Positions 17,490 through 26,819 of a stretch of DNA of 64,000 nucleotides are shown piece by piece (the stretch's first letter is position 1; each line of letters opens with the position of its first letter). Below the pieces are notes generated by a model. It saw nothing but the letters and a program-made list of their open reading frames with translations. It searched no databases and was not told where the DNA came from. A program made the translations under genes and the position numbers. This DNA comes from RYN-230 sp963717125 (GTDB taxonomy: Bacteria; Actinomycetota; Actinomycetes; Streptosporangiales; Streptosporangiaceae): contig CAVQVG010000018.1 in the NCBI GenBank assembly GCA_963717125.1, positions 186,001-250,000 on the forward strand. Reading direction: 5' to 3'.

Positions 17490-18372
17490 TTAAGCAAATG
17501 GAGCCTGGGTGATCCGGGTGGCCACGGTGGCCGCGTGCGCCGGGTCCAGGACCAGCGTGTAGTGGTTGCAGCCGGGCACGGTCTCGGTGCTCAGCCGCGG
17601 CGCCTGGGCCTGCCACGCGGCGCACAGCCCGGGCGGCTGCATGCCGGGCGGCTCGCCGAACAGGCCGCGGCGCGGCGAGCAGCCGGGCCGGCCAGGGCAG
17701 CGCGCGCAGCGCGGCGCCGAACCTGGCCGTGCCGCCGAGCAGCTCGCGGCCGTCCGTACGCGCGGCCTCCTCAACCACCCTTGAGCGCAACGCCCCCTCG
17801 GGGCCGGTCAGGTCATATCGCAGGTAGTCCTCGATATCGGCGTTCCAGGCGTCCTTCAGGGCCGGATGGGCCCGCCAGAAGTCGAAGTACGCCGTGGTGC
17901 TCGGGAAGGTCTCGCGCAGCCGGGCCAGCGCCGGCCCGAGGCTGGCGTTCAGCACCGCGTCCAGGTCCGCGCCGTCCGGCACCGGCAGCGGCAGGCCGCC
18001 GTCCACCAGCAGCAGGCCGCCGAACCGGTCCGGGTGGCCGGTCGCCGCCAGCAGCGCCACGTATGCGCCCAGCGAGTGGCCGGCCAGCACCGGGCGGTCC
18101 AGGCCCAGCTGCCCGGCCGCGCTGACCAGGTCGGTCACGTGCTGGTCGAAGCCGTACGGGGCGGGCAGCCCCGCGCTGTGCCCGCGCCCGCGCAGGTCCA
18201 CGGCGAACAGCGACCAGTCCGCGGGCAGTGCCCGGGCCACCGGCTGCCAGGCGGCGGCCGAGGCGGTGATGCCGTGCACGGCCAGCGCGGCCTGGCCGCC
18301 GCGGCCCCAGCGCAGCACCCGCAGCGTGCCATCCGGCAGCGCGACGTCCAGCTCCTCGTGGTCCAGCGTCAC
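17490..18372 (-). CDS. Alpha/beta-hydrolase, frameshifted in its C-terminal part
   Basis: About 293 residues after frame correction. The GTG at 18372 follows GAGGAGG. Cap and core are clear: VHGITASAAAW oxyanion region, LRGRGHSAG, the nucleophile elbow AGHSLGAYVA, and a C-terminal GCNHYTLVLD supplying the catalytic His. The His segment lies in a different frame (17490-17774); an indel at about 17664-17676 restores LLAAPRGLFGEPPG. Substrate unknown. It is divergent from the restriction enzyme gene, about 55 bases away. Confidence 0.82.
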
Positions 18373-18427
18373 GTGATCCTCCTCGGTGCTGCTCGGCACC
18401 CTTACGGTACGTGCGAGAGTGTGCAGC

Positions 18428-19192
18428 GTGACAGCGCCGTTTGCCACCGCCCTGCTCGGCTGGAAGCCCGCCGCCAAGGCGAACAAGCTCGGCTGGTCCC
18501 TGGTGCCGAACTTCGCCGACGTGGACAGCCCGGAGTCGGTGCGCATCGCCGCCGGGGTGCTCGATCACCTGGCCGTGCCCCGGGACGCCGTGTCCGACGT
18601 GCCCAAGGACCCCGGTGGGCCGCTGGAGCAGCAGGTCTGCGACCATCTCGGCTGGATCCTGCAGCGGCGCGACCCGGAACGCGGCTGGCGGATCGAGCGG
18701 GGCGCCGTCATCACCCAGTTCGACCAGTACGCCCACCTGTCCGAGCTGGACCGGCTGGTGCGCGGGAACCCGGAGCTGCGGGTCACGGTGGGCACCGACT
18801 ACCTGATCAAGCCGGACGTGACCGTGTCGCTGGCCCGGGTGCGCACTGCGTCCGGACTGCCGCCGCTGCACGCCGCGGTGTCCTGCAAGTGGACGATCCG
18901 GTCGGACCGGGTGCAGAACATCCGGCACGAGTGCCTGCAGATGATCCGGCACCGCCGGGGCCGGGCGCCGCATCTGGTCACGGTGACCGCGGAGCCGCTG
19001 CCCAGCCGGCTGGCGTCCATCGCCCGGGGGACCGGCGAGGTGGACGCGGTGTATCACATCGCCTACGACGCGATGGCGGCCAGCGTGGCCGGGAACGCGA
19101 ACACCGAGCAGGCCGACGCCTGGCACGAGGTGACCGGCCAGCGCCGGGTGCTGAGTTATGAGTTGCTAGTGGAGACGCTCGCCTCGTGGTGA
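18428..19192 (+). CDS. NgoMIV-type restriction endonuclease (predicted GCCGGC)
   Basis: 254 residues, somewhat shorter than NgoMIV (286). Central motifs match the NgoMIV/Cfr10I class of PD-(D/E)XK enzymes: IKPDVTVSL supplies the active-site Asp, AVSCKWTIRSDR contains the S-C-K triplet seen in NgoMIV, and VQNIRHE carries the displaced Glu. NgoMIV cleaves G/CCGGC as a tetramer; the same site is inferred here, supported by the adjacent cytosine methyltransferase. The GTG start at 18428 is the nearest to the conserved region; one at 18419 is possible. It precedes its methyltransferase by 74 bases, an order that needs tight control. Confidence 0.82.
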   Translation: MTAPFATALLGWKPAAKANKLGWSLVPNFADVDSPESVRIAAGVLDHLAVPRDAVSDVPKDPGGPLEQQVCDHLGWILQRRDPERGWRIERGAVITQFDQYAHLSELDRLVRGNPELRVTVGTDYLIKPDVTVSLARVRTASGLPPLHAAVSCKWTIRSDRVQNIRHECLQMIRHRRGRAPHLVTVTAEPLPSRLASIARGTGEVDAVYHIAYDAMAASVAGNANTEQADAWHEVTGQRRVLSYELLVETLASW

Positions 19193-19266
19193 CGGCGTGG
19201 GACAGGCGAACTGTCGCCGGCTGCGGGCACAATCGGGCGGAAGAGACGGCGCGGGAGGGAGAGACC

Positions 19267-20286
19267 ATGGGTGAGCTGACCTCCGTGGAGATCTGCGCCG
19301 GGGCCGGTGGGCAGGCGCTGGGCCTGGAGCAGGCCGGGTTCGCGCACGAGGCGGTCGTGGAATTGGACGCCGACGCCTGCGAGACGCTGCGCCGCAACCG
19401 GGGCGCGGAGTGGAAGGTCAGCCAGGACGACGTGGCCAACGTGGACGGGCGCGCCTACGCGGGCATCGACCTGCTGGCCGGTGGGGTGCCCTGCCCGCCG
19501 TTCTCGATCGCGGGCAAGCAGCTCGGGCCGGGCGACGAGCGGGACCTGTTCCCGCAGGCGCTGCGGCTGGTCGAGGAGGCCCAGCCGCGGGCCGTGCTGC
19601 TGGAGAACGTCCGCGGCCTGGCCGCCAGCCGGTTCGACGGATACCGCAGCCAGGTCCTGGGCCGGCTGCACGACCTGGGCTTCCAGACCTGGTGGGACGT
19701 GGTGCACGCGAGCGACCACGGCGTGCCGCAGCTCCGGCCACGATTCGTGCTGGTCGCCATCCGGGCTCCGTGGGCGGCCTCGTTCCGCTGGCCCGCCCCG
19801 TCGGCCCAGCCGCCACCCACGGTGGGCGGGCTGCTGGCCGACCTGATGGCCGCCGGTGGCTGGCCGGGCGCGGCCAGCTGGGCCGCCCGGGCCGGCGGCA
19901 TCGCGCCGACGATCGTCGGCGGCAGCAAGAAGCACGGCGGCCCGGACCTGGGCCCGACCCGGGCCCGCGAGGCCTGGAAGCTGCTGGGCGTCAACGGGCT
20001 GGGCATCGCCGACGAGCCGCCCGGGCCGGACTTCCCGGCCGGCCAGCCGCCCAAGCTGACCGTGCGGATGGTGGCCCGGCTGCAAGGCTTCCCGGACTGG
20101 TGGCAGCTCGCCGGGCGCAAGACGGCCGCCTACCGGCAGGTCGGCAACGCGTTCCCGCCACCGGTGGCCCGGGCGCTCGGGGCCGCCATCGCCGCCGCGC
20201 TGTCCCGCGCCGGATCCCGGCCCGCCGACCCGGGGCCGGGGGTCCCGCCGGCCGAGCCGGGGCACCACGCCAGCCTGGCCGGTTAG
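19267..20286 (+). CDS. DNA cytosine-5 methyltransferase of the NgoMIV-type system
   Basis: 339 residues; the ATG at 19267 follows GGAGGGAG. C5 motifs in order: I (EICAGAGGQALGLEQAGF), IV (GGVPCPPFSIAGKQ, with the catalytic Cys in PCPPFS), VI (LLENVRGL), VIII (HGVPQLRPRFVLV) and X (YRQVGNAFPPPVARALG). The short region between VIII and X is the target-recognition domain, expected to match the endonuclease. It should protect host GCCGGC sites, which are abundant in this sequence. Adjacent to the nuclease on the same strand. Confidence 0.9.
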   Translation: MGELTSVEICAGAGGQALGLEQAGFAHEAVVELDADACETLRRNRGAEWKVSQDDVANVDGRAYAGIDLLAGGVPCPPFSIAGKQLGPGDERDLFPQALRLVEEAQPRAVLLENVRGLAASRFDGYRSQVLGRLHDLGFQTWWDVVHASDHGVPQLRPRFVLVAIRAPWAASFRWPAPSAQPPPTVGGLLADLMAAGGWPGAASWAARAGGIAPTIVGGSKKHGGPDLGPTRAREAWKLLGVNGLGIADEPPGPDFPAGQPPKLTVRMVARLQGFPDWWQLAGRKTAAYRQVGNAFPPPVARALGAAIAAALSRAGSRPADPGPGVPPAEPGHHASLAG

Positions 20287-20402
20287 GTGCTCCGCGCCAC
20301 CCGGCGCCCGCACCCCCCACTCTCGCGGCGCTGAGTCAGCCCACCCCCACCCGCGCCCTAGAGTCGGGGCATGAGAGTTCGTGGCCGACCCAGGCGGTAC
20401 TG

Positions 20403-22709
20403 GTGAGTGGGCTGCGCGGGCGGATGCGGCGCTTCCTGCAGAAGCCCGGATCGGCCAGCCTGGCCGGCTATGAGGCGCTGCTGCCGGACATCGCCGGGCG
20501 GGAGACGGCCCTGCAGGCGCTGACCGACGCGGAGCTCACCGCCACCGCGCGGGACACCACGGACGACGCCGGGATCTGCGCGGTCGGCCGGGAGGCGGCC
20601 CGCCGGGGGCTGGACGAGCGGCCGTTCGACGTCCAGCTGCTCGGCACCCTGGCCATGCTGTCCGGCCAGATCGCCGAGATGGCCACCGGCGAGGGCAAGA
20701 CGCTGTCCGGCGCGCTGGCCGCGGCCGGTCACGTCCGCCGCGGCCACCAGGTGCACGTCATGTCGGTCAACGACTACCTGGCCCGCCGGGACGCGGAATG
20801 GATGCGCCCGGTCTACGACCTGCTCGGCGTGACGGTCGGCTGGATCGGCCAGGCCAGCGCGCCGGAGCAGCGCCGGGCGGCCTACGCCGCGGACATCTGC
20901 TACGCGTCCGCCAACGAGATCGGCTTCGACGTGCTCCGCGACCGGCTGGCCGTGGCGGCCGACGCCCTGGTCACGGCGGCCCCGGACGTGGTGCTGATCG
21001 ACGAGGCGGACTCGGTGCTGGTCGATGAGGCGCTGATCCCGCTGGTGCTGGCCGGCTCGGTGGGCGACACCGATCCGGTGCGGGACATGGCGCTGATCGC
21101 CGGCCGGCTGCTGCCCCGGCTGCACTACGAGGTGGACGACGAGCAGCGCAACGTCTACCTGACCGACTCGGGCGCCCGGCTGGCGGAGCAGGCGCTGGGC
21201 GGCCTCGACCTGTACGCCGCGGACCAGCTGGACGTGCTGACCCAGCTCAACGTGGCGCTGCACGCCCGGGCGCTGCTGCAGCGCGACGTGGACTACATCG
21301 TCCGGGACGGCCGGATCCAGCTGGTCAGCGCGTCCCGCGGCCGGGTGGCCCGGCTGCAGCGCTGGCCGGATGGTCTGCAGGCGGCGGTGGAGGCCAAGGA
21401 GGGTCTGCGCGCCACCGAGAGCGGCGAGATCCTGGACAGCATCACCATCCAGGCCCTGGTCCGGGGGTACCCGTCGGCGTGCGGGATGACCGGCACGGCG
21501 GTCGCGGTCGGCGAGCAGCTGCGGGAGTTCTACGGGCTGGAGGTCGCGGTCATCGCGCCGAACCGGCCGTGCATCCGGGTGGACGAGCCGGACCGGCTGT
21601 ACCGGCAGGGCGCGGAAAAGGAGGAGGCGGTGGTGGCCGCGGTGGAGGCAGCGCACGGCACCGGCCGCCCGGTCCTGCTCGGCACGCTCGACGTCGCGGA
21701 ATCCGAGCGGCTCGGCGCCCGGCTGGTGCTGGCTGGGCTGCCCTGCGTGGTGCTGAACGCGAAAAACGACCCCGAGGAGGCCGCGATCGTGGCCGAGGCC
21801 GGCGCGGCCCGCGCGATCACGGTGTCCACTCAGATGGCCGGGCGGGGCACCGACATCCGGCTGGGCGGGACGGCCGGCGATCACGGCCAGGTGGCCGAGC
21901 TGGGCGGGCTGCTGGTGATCGGGATGGGCCGGCACGCCAGCAGCCGGCTCGACGACCAGCTGCGCGGCCGGTCCGGCCGGCAGGGCGACCCGGGCGGCTC
22001 GGTGTTCTTCCTCAGCCTGGAAGACGAGCTGATCACCACCTGCGCGCCGGACACGCCCGAGCCCGCCGAGGTCAACGCGGACGGTCTGGTGTCCGACGCC
22101 AAGGCGCACTGGACGGTGGGCCACGCCCAGCGGGTAGCTGAGGGCACCGCGCTGCAGATCCACCGGGACACCTGGCGCTACAACGTGCTGATCGAGGACC
22201 AGCGGCGCGCGGTGCTGGCGTACCGCGACCAGGTGCTGCACTCCGGCGCCGCGCTGGACGGGCTGGAGACGTCGGCCCCGGACCGGCTGGCCGAGCTGCG
22301 TACCGCTGGCGTGCCGGAGGACGTGCTGAGCCAGGCGGCCCGCCAGATCTGCCTGTCCTGCCTGGACCAGGCCTGGGCCGAGCACCTGGCCCAGGCGGCC
22401 GACCTGCGCGAGGGCATCCACCTGCGCGCGCTCGGGAGCAGCGCCAACCCGTTCGGCGGGTCACTCAACCCGATGCAGGAGTTCAACCGGGAGCTGACCG
22501 AACTGTTCAGCCGGTTCACCGGCGAGGTCACTGAGCGGACCGCGGCCGCCGTTACGGCGGCGGAGATCACCGAGGCCGGCGCCGACCTGGCCGGGGCCGG
22601 GCTGAAACGGCCCAGCGCCACCTGGACCTACGTGGTCCAGGAGAACCCGTTCGGCACCGACTTCGGCCGCGCGGTGCAGGCCATCGGCCGCTTCCTGGGC
22701 CGCCGCTGA
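20403..22709 (+). CDS. secA2: Accessory preprotein translocase SecA2
   Basis: 768 residues from the GTG at 20403, close to actinobacterial SecA2 length. SecA motor motifs are present: MATGEGKT (Walker A), VVLIDEAD (Walker B), CGMTGTA, STQMAGRGTDI and GRSGRQGDPG. It lacks the C-terminal SEC-C zinc motif and the long linker of SecA1, which supports SecA2. It should act at the membrane with SecYEG on a subset of exported proteins. It stands alone between the restriction-modification pair and a convergent decarboxylase, 11 bases before that gene's stop. Confidence 0.88.
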   Translation: MSGLRGRMRRFLQKPGSASLAGYEALLPDIAGRETALQALTDAELTATARDTTDDAGICAVGREAARRGLDERPFDVQLLGTLAMLSGQIAEMATGEGKTLSGALAAAGHVRRGHQVHVMSVNDYLARRDAEWMRPVYDLLGVTVGWIGQASAPEQRRAAYAADICYASANEIGFDVLRDRLAVAADALVTAAPDVVLIDEADSVLVDEALIPLVLAGSVGDTDPVRDMALIAGRLLPRLHYEVDDEQRNVYLTDSGARLAEQALGGLDLYAADQLDVLTQLNVALHARALLQRDVDYIVRDGRIQLVSASRGRVARLQRWPDGLQAAVEAKEGLRATESGEILDSITIQALVRGYPSACGMTGTAVAVGEQLREFYGLEVAVIAPNRPCIRVDEPDRLYRQGAEKEEAVVAAVEAAHGTGRPVLLGTLDVAESERLGARLVLAGLPCVVLNAKNDPEEAAIVAEAGAARAITVSTQMAGRGTDIRLGGTAGDHGQVAELGGLLVIGMGRHASSRLDDQLRGRSGRQGDPGGSVFFLSLEDELITTCAPDTPEPAEVNADGLVSDAKAHWTVGHAQRVAEGTALQIHRDTWRYNVLIEDQRRAVLAYRDQVLHSGAALDGLETSAPDRLAELRTAGVPEDVLSQAARQICLSCLDQAWAEHLAQAADLREGIHLRALGSSANPFGGSLNPMQEFNRELTELFSRFTGEVTERTAAAVTAAEITEAGADLAGAGLKRPSATWTYVVQENPFGTDFGRAVQAIGRFLGRR

Positions 22710-22720
22710 CCGCTCGGCCG

Positions 22721-24238
22721 CTAGGACCGCTGGGGCCGCTGGGGCCGCTGGGGCCGGGCCCGGGTCCTGATGTCGGTGATGAGCGCGTCGAGGTCGGCGG
22801 CGGTCATGCCGGGGTTGACGATGCAGGCGCGGAACGCGAACCGGCCGTCCACCTGGGTGCCGGCCAGGAAGGTGCAGCCGCCGAGCTGGACGGCCCGCAG
22901 CACGGCCTGGTTGTGCGCGTCCAGCTCCGCCCCGGCCAGGCCCGCGGGCCGGTGCCGGAAGCAGACCACGCTGAGGCCGCTGGCCAGCACCTCGAAGTCG
23001 GCCGCGCGGGCCAGCACCCGGCGCAGCCGGGCGGCCAGGGCGATGTCGCGGGCGATCAGCTGCCGGTAGCCGGACCGGCCGAGGTGACGGAGCTGGAACC
23101 AGACCTTGAGGGCGCGGAACGGGCGGGTCTGCTCCAGCCCGTACTCGGCGAACCACGGTGGGCCGCCCGGCCCGTCCTCGTCCCCGTCCGTCCGCAGATA
23201 CGGCGGCACCAGGCTGAACGTGTCCCTGGCCAGGTCGCCGTCCCGGATCAGCAGCAGGCCGGCGTCCACCGGGGCGTAGAGCCACTTGTGCGCGTCGAGC
23301 GCGATGCTGTCCGCGCTGGCCAGCGCGGCGCGGGTAGCCGCATAGCCGGGCAGCAGCAGGATGGCCGGGCCGCCGTACGCGCCGTCCACGTGCAGCCACA
23401 GCCCATGCCGGGCGGCCACGGCGGCGATGGGCCGGAGCGGGTCTACCGCCCCGGTATTGACCGTGCCTGCGGTGGCCACCACGGCCACGCCGACCTTCCC
23501 GGCGGCCAGGTCGGCGCGGATCATGCGGTCCAGCTCGGCAGGCCGCATCCGCCGCCTCGCGTCCGACGGCACCACCCGGATGTGCGCGGATCCGATGCCG
23601 AGCAGTTCCGCGGCCTTGGTCACGCAGCTGTGGCTCTCGGTTCCCGCGTAGAGCACGAACCGGCTGGCGGCGGACTGCACGCCGTCGGCCCGGTCGTCCA
23701 GGCCGGCCCGGGCCGCGGCCCGGTGCCGGGCCACCGCGAGCGCGGTCAGCGTGGCCACCGACCCGCCGCTGACGAGCTGGCCGGAGAAACCGGCGGCCCA
23801 GCCGAGCAGGTCGGCGAACCAGCGGATCACCTGGTGCTCCAGGTGCACGGCGGCGTGGTTGCCGCCCGCGACGCTGGGATTCATGGCGGCGGCAAGGCAC
23901 TCGGCCAGCACGCCCAGCGGGTGCGGCGGCGAGTTGACCCAGGCCGCGAAGCGCGGGTGGCCATTGCCGAACGGGTACGGCGCGACGTGCGCCGCGAAGT
24001 CGGCGAGCAGGACATCCGCCGTCTCGCCCGGGGCCGCCCAGGCCGCGCGGCGCATGGCCTCGACCACGTCGCGCGGCGGCGGCTGGTAGACCGGGCCGTC
24101 CGGCAGGCTGATCAGGTAGTCGGCGACCAGGTCCGCCACCTGGTGGCTGACTCGCCGGATCTCCGCGGCCGGCCAGCCGAAAGCCGGCCTCCCGGCGGCA
24201 CGGGGGTCCGCGCCCTCCGGGGCCGGCGGGGTGCTCAC
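22721..24238 (-). CDS. PLP-dependent group II amino-acid/aromatic decarboxylase
   Basis: 505 residues. Fold-type I group II decarboxylase family (glutamate, tyrosine/aromatic, diaminobutyrate types). PLP Lys lies in DSIALDAHKWLYAPVDAG; substrate-side motifs include GNGHPRFAAWVNS and VSGGSVATLTAL. The GTG start at 24238 overlaps the helicase stop as GTGA, so translation is coupled. The C-terminus ends in Arg-Pro-Gln repeats. The substrate cannot be fixed; the HPRFAAWVNSPPHP segment is more like aromatic-L-amino-acid decarboxylase relatives than glutamate decarboxylase. Confidence 0.85.
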   Translation of the reverse strand: MSTPPAPEGADPRAAGRPAFGWPAAEIRRVSHQVADLVADYLISLPDGPVYQPPPRDVVEAMRRAAWAAPGETADVLLADFAAHVAPYPFGNGHPRFAAWVNSPPHPLGVLAECLAAAMNPSVAGGNHAAVHLEHQVIRWFADLLGWAAGFSGQLVSGGSVATLTALAVARHRAAARAGLDDRADGVQSAASRFVLYAGTESHSCVTKAAELLGIGSAHIRVVPSDARRRMRPAELDRMIRADLAAGKVGVAVVATAGTVNTGAVDPLRPIAAVAARHGLWLHVDGAYGGPAILLLPGYAATRAALASADSIALDAHKWLYAPVDAGLLLIRDGDLARDTFSLVPPYLRTDGDEDGPGGPPWFAEYGLEQTRPFRALKVWFQLRHLGRSGYRQLIARDIALAARLRRVLARAADFEVLASGLSVVCFRHRPAGLAGAELDAHNQAVLRAVQLGGCTFLAGTQVDGRFAFRACIVNPGMTAADLDALITDIRTRARPQRPQRPQRS

Positions 24239-26577
24239 CGCGATTCGAGCCTGGACAGCACCTCGGGCAGCGGGCCGGGATGCAGCACGCCGAGCCGCTG
24301 GGTCGCCCGGGTGAGCGCCACGTACAGCTCGCTCAGGCCGTGCGGCGAATCGGCCAGGATCCGCGCCGGGTCCGCGATCAGCACCGAATCGAACTCCAGC
24401 CCCTTGGCCTGGCTGACGGTCAGCACCACCACCATGTCGTCCAGGTCCGGGCCGTCCGCGCCGCTGCCGTCGAGCGGCCCGCTGCCGACCGCCTCGTTGA
24501 GCTCGTCGACGAGCGCGGCCGGGGCCAGCACGGCGACGTTCCCGCCCGCCACCGCGGCGGTCTCCGCCGACACGGCCGCGGCCACCGCCGGGCCGAGGTC
24601 GCCGGGCGCAACGCGGCGGTGCCAGGGCACCGTGCCGGTCTCCCGCACCGACGAGGGGATCTCCAGCTTGTCGTCCAGGTCGCCCAGCACGTCCGCGGCC
24701 ACGGCCATGATCTCGGCCGGGGTCCGGTAGTTGATGGTCAGCCGGTCCAGCCGCCACCGGGTGCCCAGATGCGGGGCCAGCACCCGCTCCCAGGACGAGG
24801 TGCTGGACAGGCTGGTGGCCTGGGCGATGTCCCCGGCGATGGTCATCGACCGGCTGGGGCAGCGGCGCATCAGCATCCGCCAGGCCATCTCCGACAGCTC
24901 CTGCGCCTCGTCCACCACGATGTGCCCGAACGCCCAGGTCCGGTCGGCGGCCGCCCGCTCCGCGGTGGTCAGGTAGCTCAGTTCTTCGTGCCGCCCGGCC
25001 AGCCGGTCGGCGTTGATCAGGTCATAGCCCATCAGGATTTCCGGGTCGTCTTCCAGGTCGCGGGAGACGATGTCCAGCACGCCCTGGGCGTAGGCGATCT
25101 CCCGCTGGCGCTCCCGGGTGGCCCGGCGCCGGGCCACCCGGTCGTCCTCGCCGAGCAGTTCGGCCGCCTCGTCCAGCAGTGGCACGTCGGCCGGGGTCCA
25201 CCCACCGTCCGGGTCGCGGCTGAGCAGCGCCCGTTCCTCCCGGGTCAGCCGGGGCGCCACGGCGGCCAGCCGCCGCGGCGAGTCGAACAGGTCATCAAGC
25301 AGCTGCTGCGGGGTCAGCACCGGCCACAGCCGGGCGATCGCGGCCCGGACCCGGGCGTCCTGGCGCAACTCGGCCCGGATGTCCTCGGTGTCGGCCGCGC
25401 CGAGCACGCTGCTGTCCGCGGCGGGCACCTCCTCGCCGAGGATCTCGGCCACCAGCTTGTCTGTCTCCCGCAGGCCCGCGGTGAACTTGCGGCTGACCTG
25501 CTGGACCAGCGCGTCGAGGATCTCCCGCACGAAGATCGGCCGGGCCTGGTTGTGCGGGCGGCGGGACCGGCGGGCCCGCTCCCGGGCGCGCTGCACGGTC
25601 TTCCGGTCCAGCCGCAGCACTTCGCGCTCGAACGGGATCTCAACCGGCTCGTCGGGCAGTTCCTGCCTGCTCCGCACGGCCGCGGCCAGCACGGCCGCCA
25701 TGACGTCGCGCCCCTTGATCTCGGCCGCCTCGGGCGATTCGGCCCGGCGGGCGCTGATCCCGGGGTACAGGTCGGCGATGGTGGACATCACCACCCCGGT
25801 CTCGCCCAGCGACGGCAGCACGTGCCCGATGTACTGCAGGAACGTCGGGTTCGGCCCGACGATCAGCACGCCGCGCCGGGACAGTTGCTCGCGGTAGGTG
25901 TACAGCAGGTAGGCGGCCCGGTGCAGGGCCACCGCCGTCTTGCCGGTGCCCGGTGCGCCCTGCACCACGGTCACCCCGTTGTGCGGCGACCGGATGATCA
26001 TGTCCTGCTCGGCCTGGATGGTCTCCACGATGTCGGTCATCCGGCCGGTCCGGCTGGCGGACAGCGCCGCGATCAGGGCCGCTTCCCCGGTCAGCCCGGC
26101 GTGGCCCGCCGGGACGCCGGCCCCCGAAGCGTCGCCGTCGAAGTCGAGTACCTCGTCGTCAACCCCGGTCACCGTGCGCTGCCGGGTCCGGATATGCCGG
26201 CGGCGCAGCACTCCCTCCGGGGAGAAAGCGGTGGCGATGTAGAACGGGCGCGCCGCGGGTGCCCGCCAGTCCACCAGCAAGGCCTGGTAATCGTCGGTGT
26301 CGTCGAGAATGCCGATCCGGCCTATATAACGGCGGTCGCCGCCCTCGGACAGATCCAGCCGGCCAAAGCACAGCCCGTTTTCCGCCGCGTCGAGCTGGGT
26401 GATCCGCCGTGAGTACATCTCCACGAAAGCATCGCGCTCTGACCTGGCCGCGGGTGTTCCCCCGGTTTCCAGCAGCACCTGCGACAGCCGGCCCGACGCC
26501 CGGTCCCGGAGGTCGTCGAGCCTGCCATAGAGCATTGAGATGTAACTCTGCTCAAGGTCGGCTTCTCCGTTTGACAA
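24235..26577 (-). CDS. helD: HelD-like RNA-polymerase-associated SF1 helicase
   Basis: 780 residues. UvrD-like SF1 motor with a long N-terminal coiled coil (LEQSYISMLYGRLDDLRDRA), then GRIGI and DWRAPAARPFY, typical of HelD. Walker A is VVQGAPGTGKTAVALHRAAY; Walker B/II is IVVDEAQELSEMAWRML; late motifs are TINYRTPAEI and LYVALTRATQRL. HelD removes stalled RNA polymerase from DNA, and some actinobacterial relatives protect against rifampicin. The start is TTG at 26577 with a GGGAGG site. That TTG abuts the plus-strand TTGACA box of a perfect promoter firing the other way. Confidence 0.85.
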   Translation of the reverse strand: MSNGEADLEQSYISMLYGRLDDLRDRASGRLSQVLLETGGTPAARSERDAFVEMYSRRITQLDAAENGLCFGRLDLSEGGDRRYIGRIGILDDTDDYQALLVDWRAPAARPFYIATAFSPEGVLRRRHIRTRQRTVTGVDDEVLDFDGDASGAGVPAGHAGLTGEAALIAALSASRTGRMTDIVETIQAEQDMIIRSPHNGVTVVQGAPGTGKTAVALHRAAYLLYTYREQLSRRGVLIVGPNPTFLQYIGHVLPSLGETGVVMSTIADLYPGISARRAESPEAAEIKGRDVMAAVLAAAVRSRQELPDEPVEIPFEREVLRLDRKTVQRARERARRSRRPHNQARPIFVREILDALVQQVSRKFTAGLRETDKLVAEILGEEVPAADSSVLGAADTEDIRAELRQDARVRAAIARLWPVLTPQQLLDDLFDSPRRLAAVAPRLTREERALLSRDPDGGWTPADVPLLDEAAELLGEDDRVARRRATRERQREIAYAQGVLDIVSRDLEDDPEILMGYDLINADRLAGRHEELSYLTTAERAAADRTWAFGHIVVDEAQELSEMAWRMLMRRCPSRSMTIAGDIAQATSLSSTSSWERVLAPHLGTRWRLDRLTINYRTPAEIMAVAADVLGDLDDKLEIPSSVRETGTVPWHRRVAPGDLGPAVAAAVSAETAAVAGGNVAVLAPAALVDELNEAVGSGPLDGSGADGPDLDDMVVVLTVSQAKGLEFDSVLIADPARILADSPHGLSELYVALTRATQRLGVLHPGPLPEVLSRLESR

Positions 26578-26599
26578 CCGGCCTCCCTTTCTTTATAAT
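26571..26599 (+). promoter_or_regulatory. Perfect consensus sigma-70-type promoter
   Basis: TTGACA (26571-26576), 17 bases, TATAAT (26594-26599): an exact match to both boxes with optimal spacing, exceptional in such GC-rich DNA. Predicted start is 26605-26607. It reads rightward into a short segment ended by an intrinsic terminator and overlaps the first codons of the divergent helD gene. Confidence 0.8.
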
Positions 26600-26605
26600 G
26601 CGCCA

Positions 26606-26670
26606 TATCCGGGCCGCTTAAGGCCCTTTGTTTCGACCGTCTAGAACAAAACTCTAGGCGGTTTTCGTTT
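26606..26670 (+). ncRNA. Candidate about 65-nt small RNA
   Basis: The transcript would run from the perfect promoter to the T-run at 26662-26670. It has a first hairpin GGGCC-GCTTAA-GGCCC (26611-26626), an AU-rich single-stranded TTTGTTTCGA, then a terminator hairpin. No open frame with a ribosome site fits inside. An unusually AT-rich, compact promoter-RNA-terminator unit between helD and dinB2 suggests an abundant regulatory RNA, or an attenuated leader of dinB2. No known family recognised. Confidence 0.6.
26637..26670 (+). terminator. Intrinsic terminator of the candidate small RNA
   Basis: CCGTCTAGA (26637-26645) pairs with TCTAGGCGG (26653-26661) through nine pairs including one G-U, loop ACAAAAC, followed by TTTTCGTTT. 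A textbook rho-independent terminator, rare in this genome class. Confidence 0.8.
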
Positions 26671-26819
26671 CTTCCCGGGACGGTTGCCACGGCTCTGGCC
26701 GTCGCGGCCGGCGCCACGGCGGGCCCAGGCCGGTTAACACCAAGATCCAGGTCGGGAAAGCGCAAGTCAACGCCCTCTTGCCAGCGGTCCCGCGGCTGCG
26801 GGTGTGGATCCGGGCAGGC

